A DNA stretch of 64,000 nt from Chryseobacterium sp. 7 (GCF_003663845.1 NZ_RCCA01000002.1:124001-188000), one strand, 5' to 3'; positions 12,660-21,995 are shown, counted from the stretch's first letter. The notes: a model not told the origin generated them from the sequence alone. Made by a program: numbers and translations.

Positions 12660-14198
12660 ATGAAAAATACTATAAGCTTATTCGACTTTTCGAAGAAAAT
12701 AAACTACAAGAATGAATTGCTTGCAGGTTTTACCGTAGCCATGACGATGATTCCTGAATCACTTTCATTTGCTATCCTTGCAGGTTTATCTCCGCTTACA
12801 GGGCTTTATGCTGCTTTTATGATGGGACTCGTGACGGCAGTTTTAGGCGGACGTCCTGGAATGGTTTCCGGTGGAGCAGGAGCAACTATTGTTGTCTTGA
12901 TCGCTCTGATACAATCTCATGGAGTAGAGTATCTTTTTGCCACCGTAGTGCTTGCAGGAATACTTCAAATGACTGTTGGAATTTTTAAGCTGGGGAAATT
13001 TGTAAGACTGATTCCACAGCCTGTTATGTATGGATTCCTGAACGGTTTGGCCATTATTATTTTTATGGCGCAGATAGAGCAGTTCAAAATTACAGACAGT
13101 AATGGAGTGGTAAGCTGGCTGCAAGGGATGCCTTTGTATATCATGGCAGGTTTAACTGCCCTCACCATTGCCCTCGTCTATTTTTTTCCAAAAATTACGA
13201 AAGTTGTTCCAGCCTCTCTGGTGGCTATTATCATCGTATTTGCTGTTGTTTTTGGATTTAATATTCCAACAAAAACAGTAGCAGATATTGCCCATATCAG
13301 CGGAAATCTTCCGAGTTTTCATATTCCGCAGATCCCTTTTTCCCTGGAAACGTTGCAGATCATTTTTCCTTATGCCCTGATCATGGCCGGAGTAGGTCTT
13401 ATTGAATCTCTTCTGACGTTATCAATGGTGGATGAAATTACCAATACCAAAGGAAATACAAATAAAGAATCCGTAGCCCAGGGATTGGCTAATATTACCA
13501 ATGGCTTCTTTGGCGGAATGGGTGGCTGTGCGATGGTAGCGCAGACATTGGTGAACCTGAACGCGGGTTCCAGAGCAAGATTATCCGGAATAATAGCATC
13601 ACTGTTGATTCTCATCATTATTTTATGTGGAGCACCTGTGATAGAAAAAATTCCTATGGCGGCTCTGGTAGGAGTGATGATGATGGTTGCTATCAGTACT
13701 TTCCAGTGGGTATCGATCAGGATTGTGAATAAAATGCCGAAATCGGATATTTTTGTAGGGGTTACCGTAGCTTTGATTACAGTAATTTTACATAATCTGG
13801 CATTAGCAGTTTTGATTGGTGTTATCATTTCAGCATTGGTTTTTGCATGGGATAATGCTAAAAGAATCAGAGCAAGAAAATATGTGGATGAAAATGGAGT
13901 AAAGCATTACGAAATATATGGACCGCTGTTTTTTGGTTCAGCTACAGCATTTACAGATAAATTTGATCCAATGAATGATCCTAAGCAGGTTGTTGTGGAT
14001 TTTAAAGAAAGCCGTATTGTAGATATGAGTGCAATAGATGCCTTAGACAAATTATCCAAACGTTATAAACAACAGAATAAAACTTTGCATTTACGTCATC
14101 TTAGCGAAGACTGCCGGAAAATACTTAAAAATGCAGAAGCTATAGTGGAAATTGATATTCAGGAAGACCCAACATATAAGGTGATGCCGGAAAAATAA
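12660..14198 (+). CDS. SulP/SLC26-family anion transporter
   Basis: 512 residues. The N-terminal about 400 form the membrane domain, with the SulP signature near the start (ELLAGFTVAMTMIPESLSFAILAGLSPLTGLYAAFMMGL) and many further transmembrane helices. The C-terminal about 100 residues are a STAS domain (KQVVVDFKESRIVDMSAIDALDKL) that faces the cytoplasm. Family members carry sulfate, bicarbonate, dicarboxylates or other anions. The substrate is not decidable from sequence, and no carbonic anhydrase or sulfate gene is adjacent. Monocistronic, with the predicted promoter directly upstream. Confidence 0.9.
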   Translation: MKNTISLFDFSKKINYKNELLAGFTVAMTMIPESLSFAILAGLSPLTGLYAAFMMGLVTAVLGGRPGMVSGGAGATIVVLIALIQSHGVEYLFATVVLAGILQMTVGIFKLGKFVRLIPQPVMYGFLNGLAIIIFMAQIEQFKITDSNGVVSWLQGMPLYIMAGLTALTIALVYFFPKITKVVPASLVAIIIVFAVVFGFNIPTKTVADIAHISGNLPSFHIPQIPFSLETLQIIFPYALIMAGVGLIESLLTLSMVDEITNTKGNTNKESVAQGLANITNGFFGGMGGCAMVAQTLVNLNAGSRARLSGIIASLLILIIILCGAPVIEKIPMAALVGVMMMVAISTFQWVSIRIVNKMPKSDIFVGVTVALITVILHNLALAVLIGVIISALVFAWDNAKRIRARKYVDENGVKHYEIYGPLFFGSATAFTDKFDPMNDPKQVVVDFKESRIVDMSAIDALDKLSKRYKQQNKTLHLRHLSEDCRKILKNAEAIVEIDIQEDPTYKVMPEK

Positions 14199-14311
14199 AG
14201 AAGGGGTCAATAAGTGAATTTTGCTTCGCAAGTGAATAGTGAATTTTTGTATTGCAGAAAAAATTGACAAGCGCAGCGAATTGACGATTCACGATATACC
14301 TCATAACCAGA

Positions 14312-14342
14312 CAAGGACTGTAAGAAAAATCTACAGTCCTTG
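14312..14342. terminator. hairpin between convergent sulP and EF-G2
   Basis: CAAGGACTGTA (14312-14322) / TACAGTCCTTG (14332-14342), 11 perfect pairs, 9-base loop. It lies 5 bases from the EF-G2 stop and 113 bases after sulP. The flanking T-runs are weak, so termination strength is uncertain. Confidence 0.6.
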
Positions 14343-14347
14343 CTTGT

Positions 14348-16414
14348 TTAGGTTATTAATGTATTCGCGATAAAATCAGGCACTAAAGCATAGTGTGATA
14401 ATTTCATGCTGATGGAAGCTCTTCCGCTCGTCAATGTTCTCAGGTCAGAAATGTACCCGAAAGTTGAAGCTAACGGAACTTCCGCTGCAAACATCTTTCT
14501 TCCCGATTTTTCATCAATTGAAGTAATGATTCCTCTTCTTCTGTTAATGTCCGCAGTGACAGCACCTGTGTATTCCTCAATACTCTGGATTTCTACCTGC
14601 ATGATAGGTTCCATCAGTTTAGGACTACATCCTTTGGCTGCTGCTTTGAATCCTTCTCTTGCGACTATCTCAAAATCAAATGCCGCAGAATCCTGAGCAT
14701 GGAAAGAGCCATCCAGAAGAGTCACCTTCATATTTTCCAGAGGATATCCTTTCAGTGGTCCATGATCCATAGCTTCCCTGAATCCTTTTTCAACAGAAGG
14801 AATGAATTCGGTAGGAATAACACCTCCTTTGATCATATTGACGAACTCCAATCCATGTTCATGGTCATTTCCTGGTCCGATTTCAAAAGTAATATCAGCA
14901 AACTGACCGCTTCCTCCGTTTTGCTTGGAAAGCTTTTCTCTGTGAACTTTGGTTTCCGTTAAGATCTCACGGTAAGAAACTTTAGGTTTTCCCTGATTAA
15001 CTTCAATACCATGATTCAGACGGATTTTCTCCAAAGTAACCTCAAGATGAAGTTCTCCTAATCCACTTAATAAAGTTTCCCCGGTCTGCTGGTCTCTTTC
15101 AACCACCAAAGAAGGATCTTCTTCCTGAATTTTTGCCAATACCAAACCGAAAGATTTCTCATCACCATTGGTTTTTGGCTCGATAGCAACTCTGATAACA
15201 GGAGTTGGAATTGTGATGGCTTCCAGTAATACCGGTTGATCCAGAGAAGATAAAGAATCTCCGGTTTTGGCATCCTTTATTCCCGTTAAAGCAACAATAT
15301 CTCCTGCTTTAGCTTCTTCCATAGATAACGTTTTATCAGACTGCATTTGTAAAATTCTCGAAATTCTGAAACTTTCACCCGTCCTTACGTTCAATATCGT
15401 ATCTCCGGATTGTATCCTTCCGGAATACACACGAAGCATAGCCAGTCTTCCCATATGCTTATCAATGACAACTTTGAAAACAAGCCCTGAAAAAGCAGCC
15501 CTTTCATTTCTTTCCAATGTCACCGTTTCTTCCGTTTGAGGATCTTTCCCTTGAAGATCAGCAAGCTGGTCCGGAGCCGGAAGATAAGTAACCACAGCAT
15601 CAAGAAGAGGCTGAATTCCTTTATTCTTAAAAGCAGAACCGCATAAAACGGGAACAGCTGCTCCGGATCTGCAGACTCTTTGTATAGATTCTGAAATCAT
15701 TTCAACAGTGACTGTTTGTTCAGTATACATAAAAATATCAAAGAACATCTCATCATTTTCTGCAAGAGTTTCCATTAACTTTATCCTGTATTGATCAGCT
15801 TCAGCAATAGAATGACCGGGAATTTCCTTTTCCACAATAGTTTCACCATTTTCATCAGTCCAGTATAATGCTTTCATTTTGACAAGATCAATAACGCCTT
15901 CAAAATGGACTTCAGCCCCAATCGGAATCTGAAGAGCAAGAGGAACAGCATTCAGCTTGGTTTTTATCTCATTGAGAACTCCAAAGAAATCTGCCCCAAT
16001 TCTGTCCATTTTATTGATGAAACAGATTTTGGATGTTCCGTGCTTTTCAGCCTGGAACCAAACATTTTCAGTCTGTGGCTGTACCCCTGATGAAGCACAG
16101 AAAACGGCGACAACGCTGTCCAGAACTCTTAAGGAACGTTCTACTTCCACTGCAAAATCAATGTGTCCCGGCGTATCAATAATGTTGATATTATACACTT
16201 TATTGTCTTTTTTCCATGCTGTAGAAACTGCAGCGGATGAAATGGTAATTCCTCTGTTTCTTTCCTGGATGTCTTTATCCATGGTAGTATTTCCGTCATC
16301 TACATTACCGATTTTATGAATGAGTCCTGTGTAATACAAAAGTCTTTCTGATAACGTTGTTTTTCCTGCATCTACGTGTGCTATAATCCCTATATTTCGT
16401 GTGTTGTATTTCAT
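14348..16414 (-). CDS. fusA: elongation factor G paralogue (EF-G2-like)
   Basis: 688 residues from MKYNTRNIGIIAHVDAGKT. An upstream frame to 16516 has no family similarity. All GTPase motifs are present: G1 AHVDAGKT (12-19), G2 RGITISSA, G3 DTPGHIDF, G4 NKMDRIGAD, G5 GSAF. Domains II-V follow, ending LSHYALVPDFIANTLIT. It differs from the canonical EF-G start (usually AHIDAGKTT) and stands alone instead of in the rpsL-rpsG-fusA cluster, so it is probably the second EF-G, comparable to the EF-G2 of Bacteroides linked to starvation or to resistance-type paralogues. A 28-codon ORF and a terminator precede it. Confidence 0.85.
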   Translation of the reverse strand: MKYNTRNIGIIAHVDAGKTTLSERLLYYTGLIHKIGNVDDGNTTMDKDIQERNRGITISSAAVSTAWKKDNKVYNINIIDTPGHIDFAVEVERSLRVLDSVVAVFCASSGVQPQTENVWFQAEKHGTSKICFINKMDRIGADFFGVLNEIKTKLNAVPLALQIPIGAEVHFEGVIDLVKMKALYWTDENGETIVEKEIPGHSIAEADQYRIKLMETLAENDEMFFDIFMYTEQTVTVEMISESIQRVCRSGAAVPVLCGSAFKNKGIQPLLDAVVTYLPAPDQLADLQGKDPQTEETVTLERNERAAFSGLVFKVVIDKHMGRLAMLRVYSGRIQSGDTILNVRTGESFRISRILQMQSDKTLSMEEAKAGDIVALTGIKDAKTGDSLSSLDQPVLLEAITIPTPVIRVAIEPKTNGDEKSFGLVLAKIQEEDPSLVVERDQQTGETLLSGLGELHLEVTLEKIRLNHGIEVNQGKPKVSYREILTETKVHREKLSKQNGGSGQFADITFEIGPGNDHEHGLEFVNMIKGGVIPTEFIPSVEKGFREAMDHGPLKGYPLENMKVTLLDGSFHAQDSAAFDFEIVAREGFKAAAKGCSPKLMEPIMQVEIQSIEEYTGAVTADINRRRGIITSIDEKSGRKMFAAEVPLASTFGYISDLRTLTSGRASISMKLSHYALVPDFIANTLIT

Positions 16415-16607
16415 TTTGTTTGATTTAAATTGTTGATTTTTAGATCTGTGCCTAGAAAAGATTCTGAAAAAAATGAGCACAAAATACACTCCGGTCTTAT
16501 GAAGCCGGCAAAACATTTTTTTGTATTTTGTATCGAAGAAAAATTTTCAGAGATCTTAACAAACAGCAGAATTTTCCTAAATTGTTAAAGTCTGAAATTA
16601 GGGCAGC

Positions 16608-16637
16608 AAAAAAGACCTATCCGAATAGACAGGTCTT
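16608..16637 (-). terminator. intrinsic terminator in the EF-G2 leader (probable attenuator)
   Basis: On the minus strand, AAGACCTGTC (16637-16628) pairs with GATAGGTCTT (16621-16612), with one mismatch, followed by a run of six T (16613-16608). It lies about 200 bases before the EF-G2 start and 34 bases after the stop of a short leader ORF, so transcription of the gene must read through it. Confidence 0.75.
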
Positions 16638-16670
16638 CAATATATTTTTTATTATAAAAGATCTATAGAA

Positions 16671-16757
16671 CTATTCAGATAAATATTCAGTGCTGCCAAA
16701 GAACACAGCTCTGACAGGATTGCTTAAAGTTATAATATTTATCATTTTTGTTGACAT
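16671..16757 (-). CDS. 28-residue leader peptide upstream of EF-G2
   Basis: Minus-strand ATG at 16757 to TAG at 16671. The peptide begins MSTKMINIITLSNPVRAV and ends FFGSTEYLSE. It starts about 15 bases after a predicted promoter and ends 34 bases before an intrinsic terminator, the arrangement of a leader-peptide attenuator. It has no run of a single amino acid, so classical amino-acid attenuation is unlikely. Sensing of ribosome speed or stalling would fit a translation factor downstream. Translation is predicted, not shown. Confidence 0.55.
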   Translation of the reverse strand: MSTKMINIITLSNPVRAVFFGSTEYLSE

Positions 16758-16777
16758 TGTTGATTTTTAATCGGTTG

Positions 16778-16806
16778 CGAAATTATAATATTTTTTTGAT
16801 TTCCAA
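16778..16806 (-). promoter_or_regulatory. promoter of the EF-G2 leader transcript
   Basis: Minus strand: TTG (16806-16804), 18 bases, TAATTTCG (16785-16778), one mismatch from TANNTTTG. Just upstream lies a 9-base inverted repeat TTTTCCAAA (16812-16820) / TTTGGAAAA (16826-16834), a possible operator. Confidence 0.5.
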
Positions 16807-16945
16807 AGAATTTTTCCAAATATTTTTTGGAAAAGGACATTAAACGGTTTTTCAATTACCTTCTTTGAGGGCTTCTAAATTTATCATTTTTCATAAAAAT
16901 ATCTTAAAACAGAGAACGAACGTAATGCTTTTATGATAAAAATTT

Positions 16946-16953
16946 TATCTTTG
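16946..16953 (+). promoter_or_regulatory. -7 box of the Ter operon promoter
   Basis: TATCTTTG, an exact TANNTTTG, 90 bases before the TTG start of the HAD gene. The -33 region has TTT in place of TTG at suitable spacing. Confidence 0.4.
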
Positions 16954-17042
16954 GGAAGAATAGTCTTATAAACACTTTTTGATGAATGAAAATTTTAAAT
17001 CTTTTTCAAGAAGCTAAATAAAAACTTTTAACTTAAAACCTA

Positions 17043-17711
17043 TTGAAAACAGATATCGACATTCAAAACCACTGTCATTTTTCCTTTGACCTGTGGCTCA
17101 CTTTAATCAAATCTCATCCTGAATTTAAAGCAAAAAGAGTTGAGCTGTTCTCCTCATTTTTTAACGTAGATAAGCCAATAGAAGAGGTTGCGAAAACTGT
17201 AAAATATTACGATGATCTTTGTAATACGATCAATGAGGTGACAGGAGGAAATATTGATACTTTTGAAATTTATCTGATGATTTTGGGTGCTTTAGATGTT
17301 GATGTGAAACTTTTGAATAAAGAAAAGCTCAATGAATTTTACAACAAAAGTGAAGAATTGTTTCTGGAGTATAAACCAGTTGTGATTTTTGAAAATATTC
17401 ATAATTTTTTTGAGGATATAAAAAACCAGGGAAAAACCATTAATATTCTGAGCAATACAGGATTTATTAAAGGAAAAACAATGAGGAAATTTCTAATCCA
17501 TGAAAACCTGGATCAGTACATTGATTTTCATATCTATTCTGATGAGATTAACTGTTCCAAACCGAACCCGCTAATTTTTCAGGAAGTGAAGAATAAGATC
17601 GAAGATCAAGACTTGCCGCTCGATCAGATTCTGCACATCGGAGACAATCCTGTAGCAGATTATCAGGGAGCAAAGAACTTTGGTTTCAGTGCCCATTTAC
17701 TTAAACACTAA
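17043..17711 (+). CDS. HAD-superfamily hydrolase of the Ter cluster (TTG start)
   Basis: 222 residues. HAD motif I is FDLWLTLI (nucleophile Asp near residue 16, with Trp instead of the second Asp, as in many HADs). Motif II is in NILSNTGF. The C-terminal acidic motif is HIGDNPVADYQGAKNFGF. No in-frame ATG lies between the upstream stop at 17034 and motif I, so TTG at 17043 is the best start. HAD phosphatases paired with phosphoribosyltransferases are part of the predicted nucleoside-like metabolite module of Ter systems (Anantharaman, Iyer and Aravind). It sits 8 bases before the PRTase-like gene. Confidence 0.8.
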   Translation: MKTDIDIQNHCHFSFDLWLTLIKSHPEFKAKRVELFSSFFNVDKPIEEVAKTVKYYDDLCNTINEVTGGNIDTFEIYLMILGALDVDVKLLNKEKLNEFYNKSEELFLEYKPVVIFENIHNFFEDIKNQGKTINILSNTGFIKGKTMRKFLIHENLDQYIDFHIYSDEINCSKPNPLIFQEVKNKIEDQDLPLDQILHIGDNPVADYQGAKNFGFSAHLLKH

Positions 17712-17719
17712 AAATAAAC

Positions 17720-18544
17720 ATGAATACAAGATACAGCTTACACCACATTCATTCGGCAGATGAGTTTACTTTCTTACCTGCAGAATACAGCTATTTCAAG
17801 TATGGCGATAAGTCGTATGCTGAAAAATTTGCAAGAGAATTATTTGACGGATTTATTTCTGAAAATGCAGAACTTTTAAATACAGATAAAGAAATTGTAG
17901 TGTTGCCAAGTCCATACATGGCGATTCCTACAGCATCCAATTTTTTATGCTTTTACTTTAAAAAACACCTGGATTTTTATCTGTTTCAGAAAGGGAAAAA
18001 GTCAAGTATTTTATCTAAAATCAACAGAAATCATACTTATATCACAGATTACGGGAATCTTAATTTCGAAGATCGTAAAAATCTGATCGCAAATGACACT
18101 TATTACATTGATAAGGACTTTTTGAGAGGAAAACTTTGTATTTTTATAGACGATATAAAAATCACGGGAAGTCATGAATATACAGTGAACAGAATCCTGG
18201 ATGAATATAGTGTGGAAGCAGACTTTATGTTCCTGTATTACGCAGAACTGATGAATTTTGACCTTGACCCGAAGATTGAAAATTTTTTCAACTATTATGC
18301 AGTAAAAAATGTAAACCATGTTGCAGAAGTGATGAATAAAGAAAGTTTTCAGTTCAACACAAGGATTGTAAAATATATTTTAGGACTGGATTCAAGTAAT
18401 TTTGATTATCTTACGTCTAAAGTAAAAAAAGAACAGATGGACCTGCTTTTGGAGCTTGCTATCAGTAACAATTATCATTTAATAAAAGAATACGAAAATA
18501 ACATCAATACTTTAACACAAACGGAATTATATTATGGCTATTAA
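17720..18544 (+). CDS. phosphoribosyltransferase-like protein of the Ter cluster
   Basis: 274 residues. The segment LCIFIDDIKITGSHEYTV (about 140-160) matches the PRPP-binding motif of type I phosphoribosyltransferases (hydrophobics-DD-xx-TG). An upstream VVLPSPYMAIPTAS may correspond to the PPi-loop region. The rest fits the PRTase proteins encoded with TerD genes. It is probably cytoplasmic. The stop overlaps the TerD start by 11 bases, and the HAD gene is 8 bases upstream. A role in making a ribose-linked metabolite is proposed for such modules but unproven. Confidence 0.72.
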   Translation: MNTRYSLHHIHSADEFTFLPAEYSYFKYGDKSYAEKFARELFDGFISENAELLNTDKEIVVLPSPYMAIPTASNFLCFYFKKHLDFYLFQKGKKSSILSKINRNHTYITDYGNLNFEDRKNLIANDTYYIDKDFLRGKLCIFIDDIKITGSHEYTVNRILDEYSVEADFMFLYYAELMNFDLDPKIENFFNYYAVKNVNHVAEVMNKESFQFNTRIVKYILGLDSSNFDYLTSKVKKEQMDLLLELAISNNYHLIKEYENNINTLTQTELYYGY

Positions 18545-19091
18545 CTTACAAAAAGGACAAAGAGAAAATATTAACGCACCTAAATTTACTGTAGGTTTAG
18601 GATGGGATATCAATAATACTTCTACAGGAACGGCTTTCGACCTTGATGCTTCTTTATTTTTGCTTGGGGACGACAAAAAATTAGTTTCAGATAATCACTT
18701 TATTTTCTATAACAACCTTGAGTCTCCAGACAAATCTGTAATCCACACAGGAGATAACCTTACAGGAGAAGGATCAGGTGATGATGAGCAGATCAAGATT
18801 GATCTTACAAAAATAGATGATGCGATTAAGGAAATTACAGTAGTAGTAACCATTCACGAAGCAGAATCAAGAAAACAAAACTTTGGACAGGTAAGAAATT
18901 CTTTCATCAGAATTTTCAATACGGATACGAATGAAGAGATCTTGAAATATGAACTGGACGAAGATTTCTCAATCGAAACCGCTGTAGAATTCGGAAGAAT
19001 CTACAACAGAAACGGAGAATGGAAATTTGAGGCTGTGGGTGCAGGACAAAGAGACGGCCTTGACAAATTTGTATCAATTTATCAGAAGTAA
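18534..19091 (+). CDS. TerD-family protein 1
   Basis: 185 residues, the normal TerD length. It starts MAINLQKGQRENI and shows the family motifs GLGWDINNTSTGTAFDLDAS, VIHTGDNLTGEGSGDDE (calcium-binding acidic loop) and VRNSFIRIFNTDTNEEI. TerD proteins are cytoplasmic Ca2+-binding beta-sandwich proteins of tellurite/phage/colicin stress operons. It overlaps the PRTase gene by 11 bases and precedes the TelA-like gene by 2 bases, so it is in the middle of the operon. Confidence 0.92.
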   Translation: MAINLQKGQRENINAPKFTVGLGWDINNTSTGTAFDLDASLFLLGDDKKLVSDNHFIFYNNLESPDKSVIHTGDNLTGEGSGDDEQIKIDLTKIDDAIKEITVVVTIHEAESRKQNFGQVRNSFIRIFNTDTNEEILKYELDEDFSIETAVEFGRIYNRNGEWKFEAVGAGQRDGLDKFVSIYQK

Positions 19092-19093
19092 TC

Positions 19094-20269
19094 ATGGACA
19101 ATCAGGAAAATCAACCCATAGATCCACTAGGATCAATAGAACCTCTTAAAACCTTTGAACCTACACCAATGGTTCCTCCAACTCCGGCCCAGCCTGTTCA
19201 GAATGCAGCACCGGCAGTTCTTGTGGATAGAGAGGGAAATGTAAATCTTACTCAGCTGCAGTCAGAAGAACGTGAGAAATATGAAGTTCTTGCGAACTCT
19301 ATTGATGAAGCAAACCCAGGTTCCATCGTGAATTTCGGAGCGGAGCTTCAGAAAACTTTAACCAATCAGAGTGACAGTTTCTTAGGAAATGTAAGAAGGT
19401 CAAACTCAGGAGAAGTAGGAGGACTTATCAATGATCTTTTGGTAGAGCTTAACTATGTAGATGTGGACGAGCTTAACGGAAATAAAGTAAAAAGCTTCCT
19501 GAGTAAATTGCCTTTCATGAAGAAGGTAATGACTCAGGTAGAGAACTTATTTGCAAAGTATGACAAGATCATCAACAATATTGAGCAGATCTCTTACAAA
19601 GTAAATGCAGGAATCATCACTTCTACAAAAGATAATGCTGTACTTCAGACTATTTTTGAAAGTAATGTGAATTCTATCAAACAGATTGAAGGTCTTGTGA
19701 TTGCAGGAAATATAAGAATGGAAAGAGCTGCAGTAGAATTGGCTCAAATGGAGGCCAGTCCTCAGGATTTTCAGGATTATCAGATTGCTGATAAGAGAGA
19801 TTTCATTGCAAGGTTAGACAGAAGAATGGCAGATCTTAAAGTGGTACGCGTGATCATGATGCAGTCGCTTCCACAGATCAGACTGGTACAGAATAACAAC
19901 GTTTCCATTGCTGAAAAGGCACAAACGATTCTTACCACTACACTTCCTGTTTGGAAAAACCAGCTTTCATTGGCTGTAGCGATGTACAGACAACAGCAAA
20001 ATATTGAAATTCAGCAGAAAGTATCTTCTACTACAGAAGAGATCTTAAGAAAGAATGCAGAGCGTCTTGGCCAGAACTCAATAAATGTTGCCAGAGCTAA
20101 TGAGCAGACTATTGTATCTGTAGAAACATTGAAAGAAACAACGTCAATGTTAATCAATACATTGAATGAAGTGAAACAAATCCAGAAACAGGGAGCAGAT
20201 AACAGAAGAAAACTGGATCAGGATCTTCAGACATTGGAGCACGAACTTAAAGCAAATGTCAGAGGTTAA
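19094..20269 (+). CDS. toxic anion resistance protein, TelA-like
   Basis: 391 residues, a mostly helical coiled-coil protein. The N-terminus is Pro-rich and flexible (PLKTFEPTPMVPPTPAQPVQ). Then comes the TelA core (SIDEANPGSIVNFGAELQKTL, DSFLGNVRRSNSGEVGGLINDLL) and long helices to the C-terminus. TelA/YceG-type proteins accompany TerD in tellurite and stress resistance loci and are thought to act near the membrane. It starts 2 bases after the TerD stop and is followed by an unknown coiled-coil gene. Confidence 0.88.
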   Translation: MDNQENQPIDPLGSIEPLKTFEPTPMVPPTPAQPVQNAAPAVLVDREGNVNLTQLQSEEREKYEVLANSIDEANPGSIVNFGAELQKTLTNQSDSFLGNVRRSNSGEVGGLINDLLVELNYVDVDELNGNKVKSFLSKLPFMKKVMTQVENLFAKYDKIINNIEQISYKVNAGIITSTKDNAVLQTIFESNVNSIKQIEGLVIAGNIRMERAAVELAQMEASPQDFQDYQIADKRDFIARLDRRMADLKVVRVIMMQSLPQIRLVQNNNVSIAEKAQTILTTTLPVWKNQLSLAVAMYRQQQNIEIQQKVSSTTEEILRKNAERLGQNSINVARANEQTIVSVETLKETTSMLINTLNEVKQIQKQGADNRRKLDQDLQTLEHELKANVRG

Positions 20270-20285
20270 TTTATAGCATACTAAG

Positions 20286-21233
20286 GTGGGGGATGATGCA
20301 GCAACCATATTGTCGCAAAGCAAAAGAAGATTAACAAAGCTTAAGCTTCTCGCGAATTTTTTTGAACATATTGATATTATATCTATTTACATCAAAACAG
20401 ATATTATTCACAATCTGTTCCAGGAAAATACGGCTTTAGATTACAATAAACTGGAGCTTTTCCACCTGCAGTATACGGACAGCCTCATAGAACTTCTGAC
20501 TAAAATTAAAAAACAGAAGGAAAATGATATGCTGGCTGTCATTAATGAAATTAACATCAATGGTAAATATATTTCAGGTTTTGAGGAAAGACAGGTGGAC
20601 AGCTTTCAAACCGACAGGAAAATGTACAGTGGTATATTTTCCCAACATCTGAAAACATTGTATAAAGACCTTACGGAAGATAGTTTTACAGCCAATTGGG
20701 AGAATGTATTATACTTTCATAAAAAATATACCCAGGAATTTTATAGAACAGATGCAGACGAAACGCTGCTGAAATCCGGTTCATTTCCTGCGTATCAGTA
20801 TAAAGATTATTCCATTGAAAGAAAACTGTTAGGAAGGCTTAATATACAGGGGTTTAAGGTCCGTTTTGTTTGTGGTTACCTCATTGGAACCCATGATTAT
20901 GAACTTTTCAAAATCTTTCAGTCTGATGATCATTTTATTTTCAGTGTAGACGAAAAGAAATTATATCTTTTTGATAAAGAACTGGATAAACTGGATACTT
21001 CTGAAAATCAATCCAATCAGAGTTCTATAATTGATCAGCTGAAAATTAAAAATGAACAGCTGGAACATAGTATGAACGAAAGAAAGCGTACATTACCGGC
21101 AGAAGTAGAAGGTGTTTTGAAAGATTACATCAAAAACCTTGAAAATATGGACATTATGAGCAAAATATTTGACTTCGATGAAGAAACCAATATTCTGCGG
21201 GCAATGCTTAATTTGAATTTGAACAACAAATAA
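20286..21233 (+). CDS. unknown coiled-coil protein in the Ter operon (GTG start)
   Basis: 315 residues. No ATG fits the reading frame near the 5' end, so GTG at 20286 is used; it lies 16 bases after the TelA-like gene. I recognise no domain. The N-terminal two thirds look alpha/beta and rich in aromatic and charged residues. Residues about 240-275 (QSSIIDQLKIKNEQLEHSMNERK) are a probable coiled coil. Its place between TelA-like and TerD genes suggests a partner in the Ter complex. Confidence 0.65.
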   Translation: MGDDAATILSQSKRRLTKLKLLANFFEHIDIISIYIKTDIIHNLFQENTALDYNKLELFHLQYTDSLIELLTKIKKQKENDMLAVINEININGKYISGFEERQVDSFQTDRKMYSGIFSQHLKTLYKDLTEDSFTANWENVLYFHKKYTQEFYRTDADETLLKSGSFPAYQYKDYSIERKLLGRLNIQGFKVRFVCGYLIGTHDYELFKIFQSDDHFIFSVDEKKLYLFDKELDKLDTSENQSNQSSIIDQLKIKNEQLEHSMNERKRTLPAEVEGVLKDYIKNLENMDIMSKIFDFDEETNILRAMLNLNLNNK

Positions 21234-21301
21234 GACGAAATTTGAAAGCAAAGAAGATTCACTTTTTTGCAAAAATGTAAATAACAACTAAACATAAAAA
21301 A

Positions 21302-21910
21302 ATGGCTATCAACTTACAAAAAGGTCAGAGAATTAACCTTAAAAAAGAAAATGGTGCTGAACTTTCCCAGGCTTGTGTAGGAATCAACTGGGGAGCAATT
21401 GAAAAGAAAGGATTTTTTGGGACTAAAAAAGAAGCAGTAGACTTAGACGGAAGCTGTATTTTATATGATTCAAACAAAAACGTGACTGAAGTAATCTATT
21501 TCGGAAACCTTAAATCCAAAAACGGATCTGTAAGACATAGTGGAGATGACCTTACAGGTGACGTAGATGGAGATGACGGATTGGATAACGAAGTAATCAC
21601 AGTAGATTTCAGCCAGCTGGAGCCGAATGTAGAGCATGTGGCAATGGTACTGAACAGCTACAGAGGTCAGGACTTCGGAACCATTCCTTTTGCTTCCATC
21701 CGTATTTATGAAGGAACGCCTACCAATGTAAGAGAAGTTTTTGCAAAATATGATATTGCAAATGATTCTTCTTTCGGTGGTCACGTTGCCATGGTAATGG
21801 GTGTTTTCTATAAGAGAAACGGAGAGTGGAAATTCAATGCAATCGGAGATCCTACAGCAGATAAAAAGCTGGAGCAGACGATCCAAACGGTACAGATGAA
21901 TTATCTATAA
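21302..21910 (+). CDS. TerD-family protein 2
   Basis: 202 residues. It shares the MAINLQKGQRINL start with TerD protein 1 but diverges after that. It has WGAI...AVDLDGSCILYD, the acidic calcium loop HSGDDLTGDVDGDDGLDNE, and FASIRIYEG. The longer loop places it with TerX/TerE-like paralogues. It is separated by 68 bases from the coiled-coil gene and lies 85 bases before the TerC start used here. Confidence 0.9.
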   Translation: MAINLQKGQRINLKKENGAELSQACVGINWGAIEKKGFFGTKKEAVDLDGSCILYDSNKNVTEVIYFGNLKSKNGSVRHSGDDLTGDVDGDDGLDNEVITVDFSQLEPNVEHVAMVLNSYRGQDFGTIPFASIRIYEGTPTNVREVFAKYDIANDSSFGGHVAMVMGVFYKRNGEWKFNAIGDPTADKKLEQTIQTVQMNYL

Positions 21911-21995
21911 TCAATTGACAATCAAAAGATAAATAAAATAGCAATATTTGTACTCTGTGCATCTATTGCTTTTATCATATAATAACATAACTCAA

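Noticed and set aside
12843..13828. Several minus-strand ORFs within sulP
   Set aside because: Antisense shadows; the plus-strand SulP/STAS frame is complete.
16415..16516. N-terminal extension of EF-G2 to 16516
   Set aside because: It has no EF-G similarity. MKYNTRNIGIIAHVDAGKT at 16414 matches the family start.
21470..21886. 138-residue minus-strand ORF inside the second TerD gene
   Set aside because: Antisense shadow of a clear TerD coding frame, with no family features.
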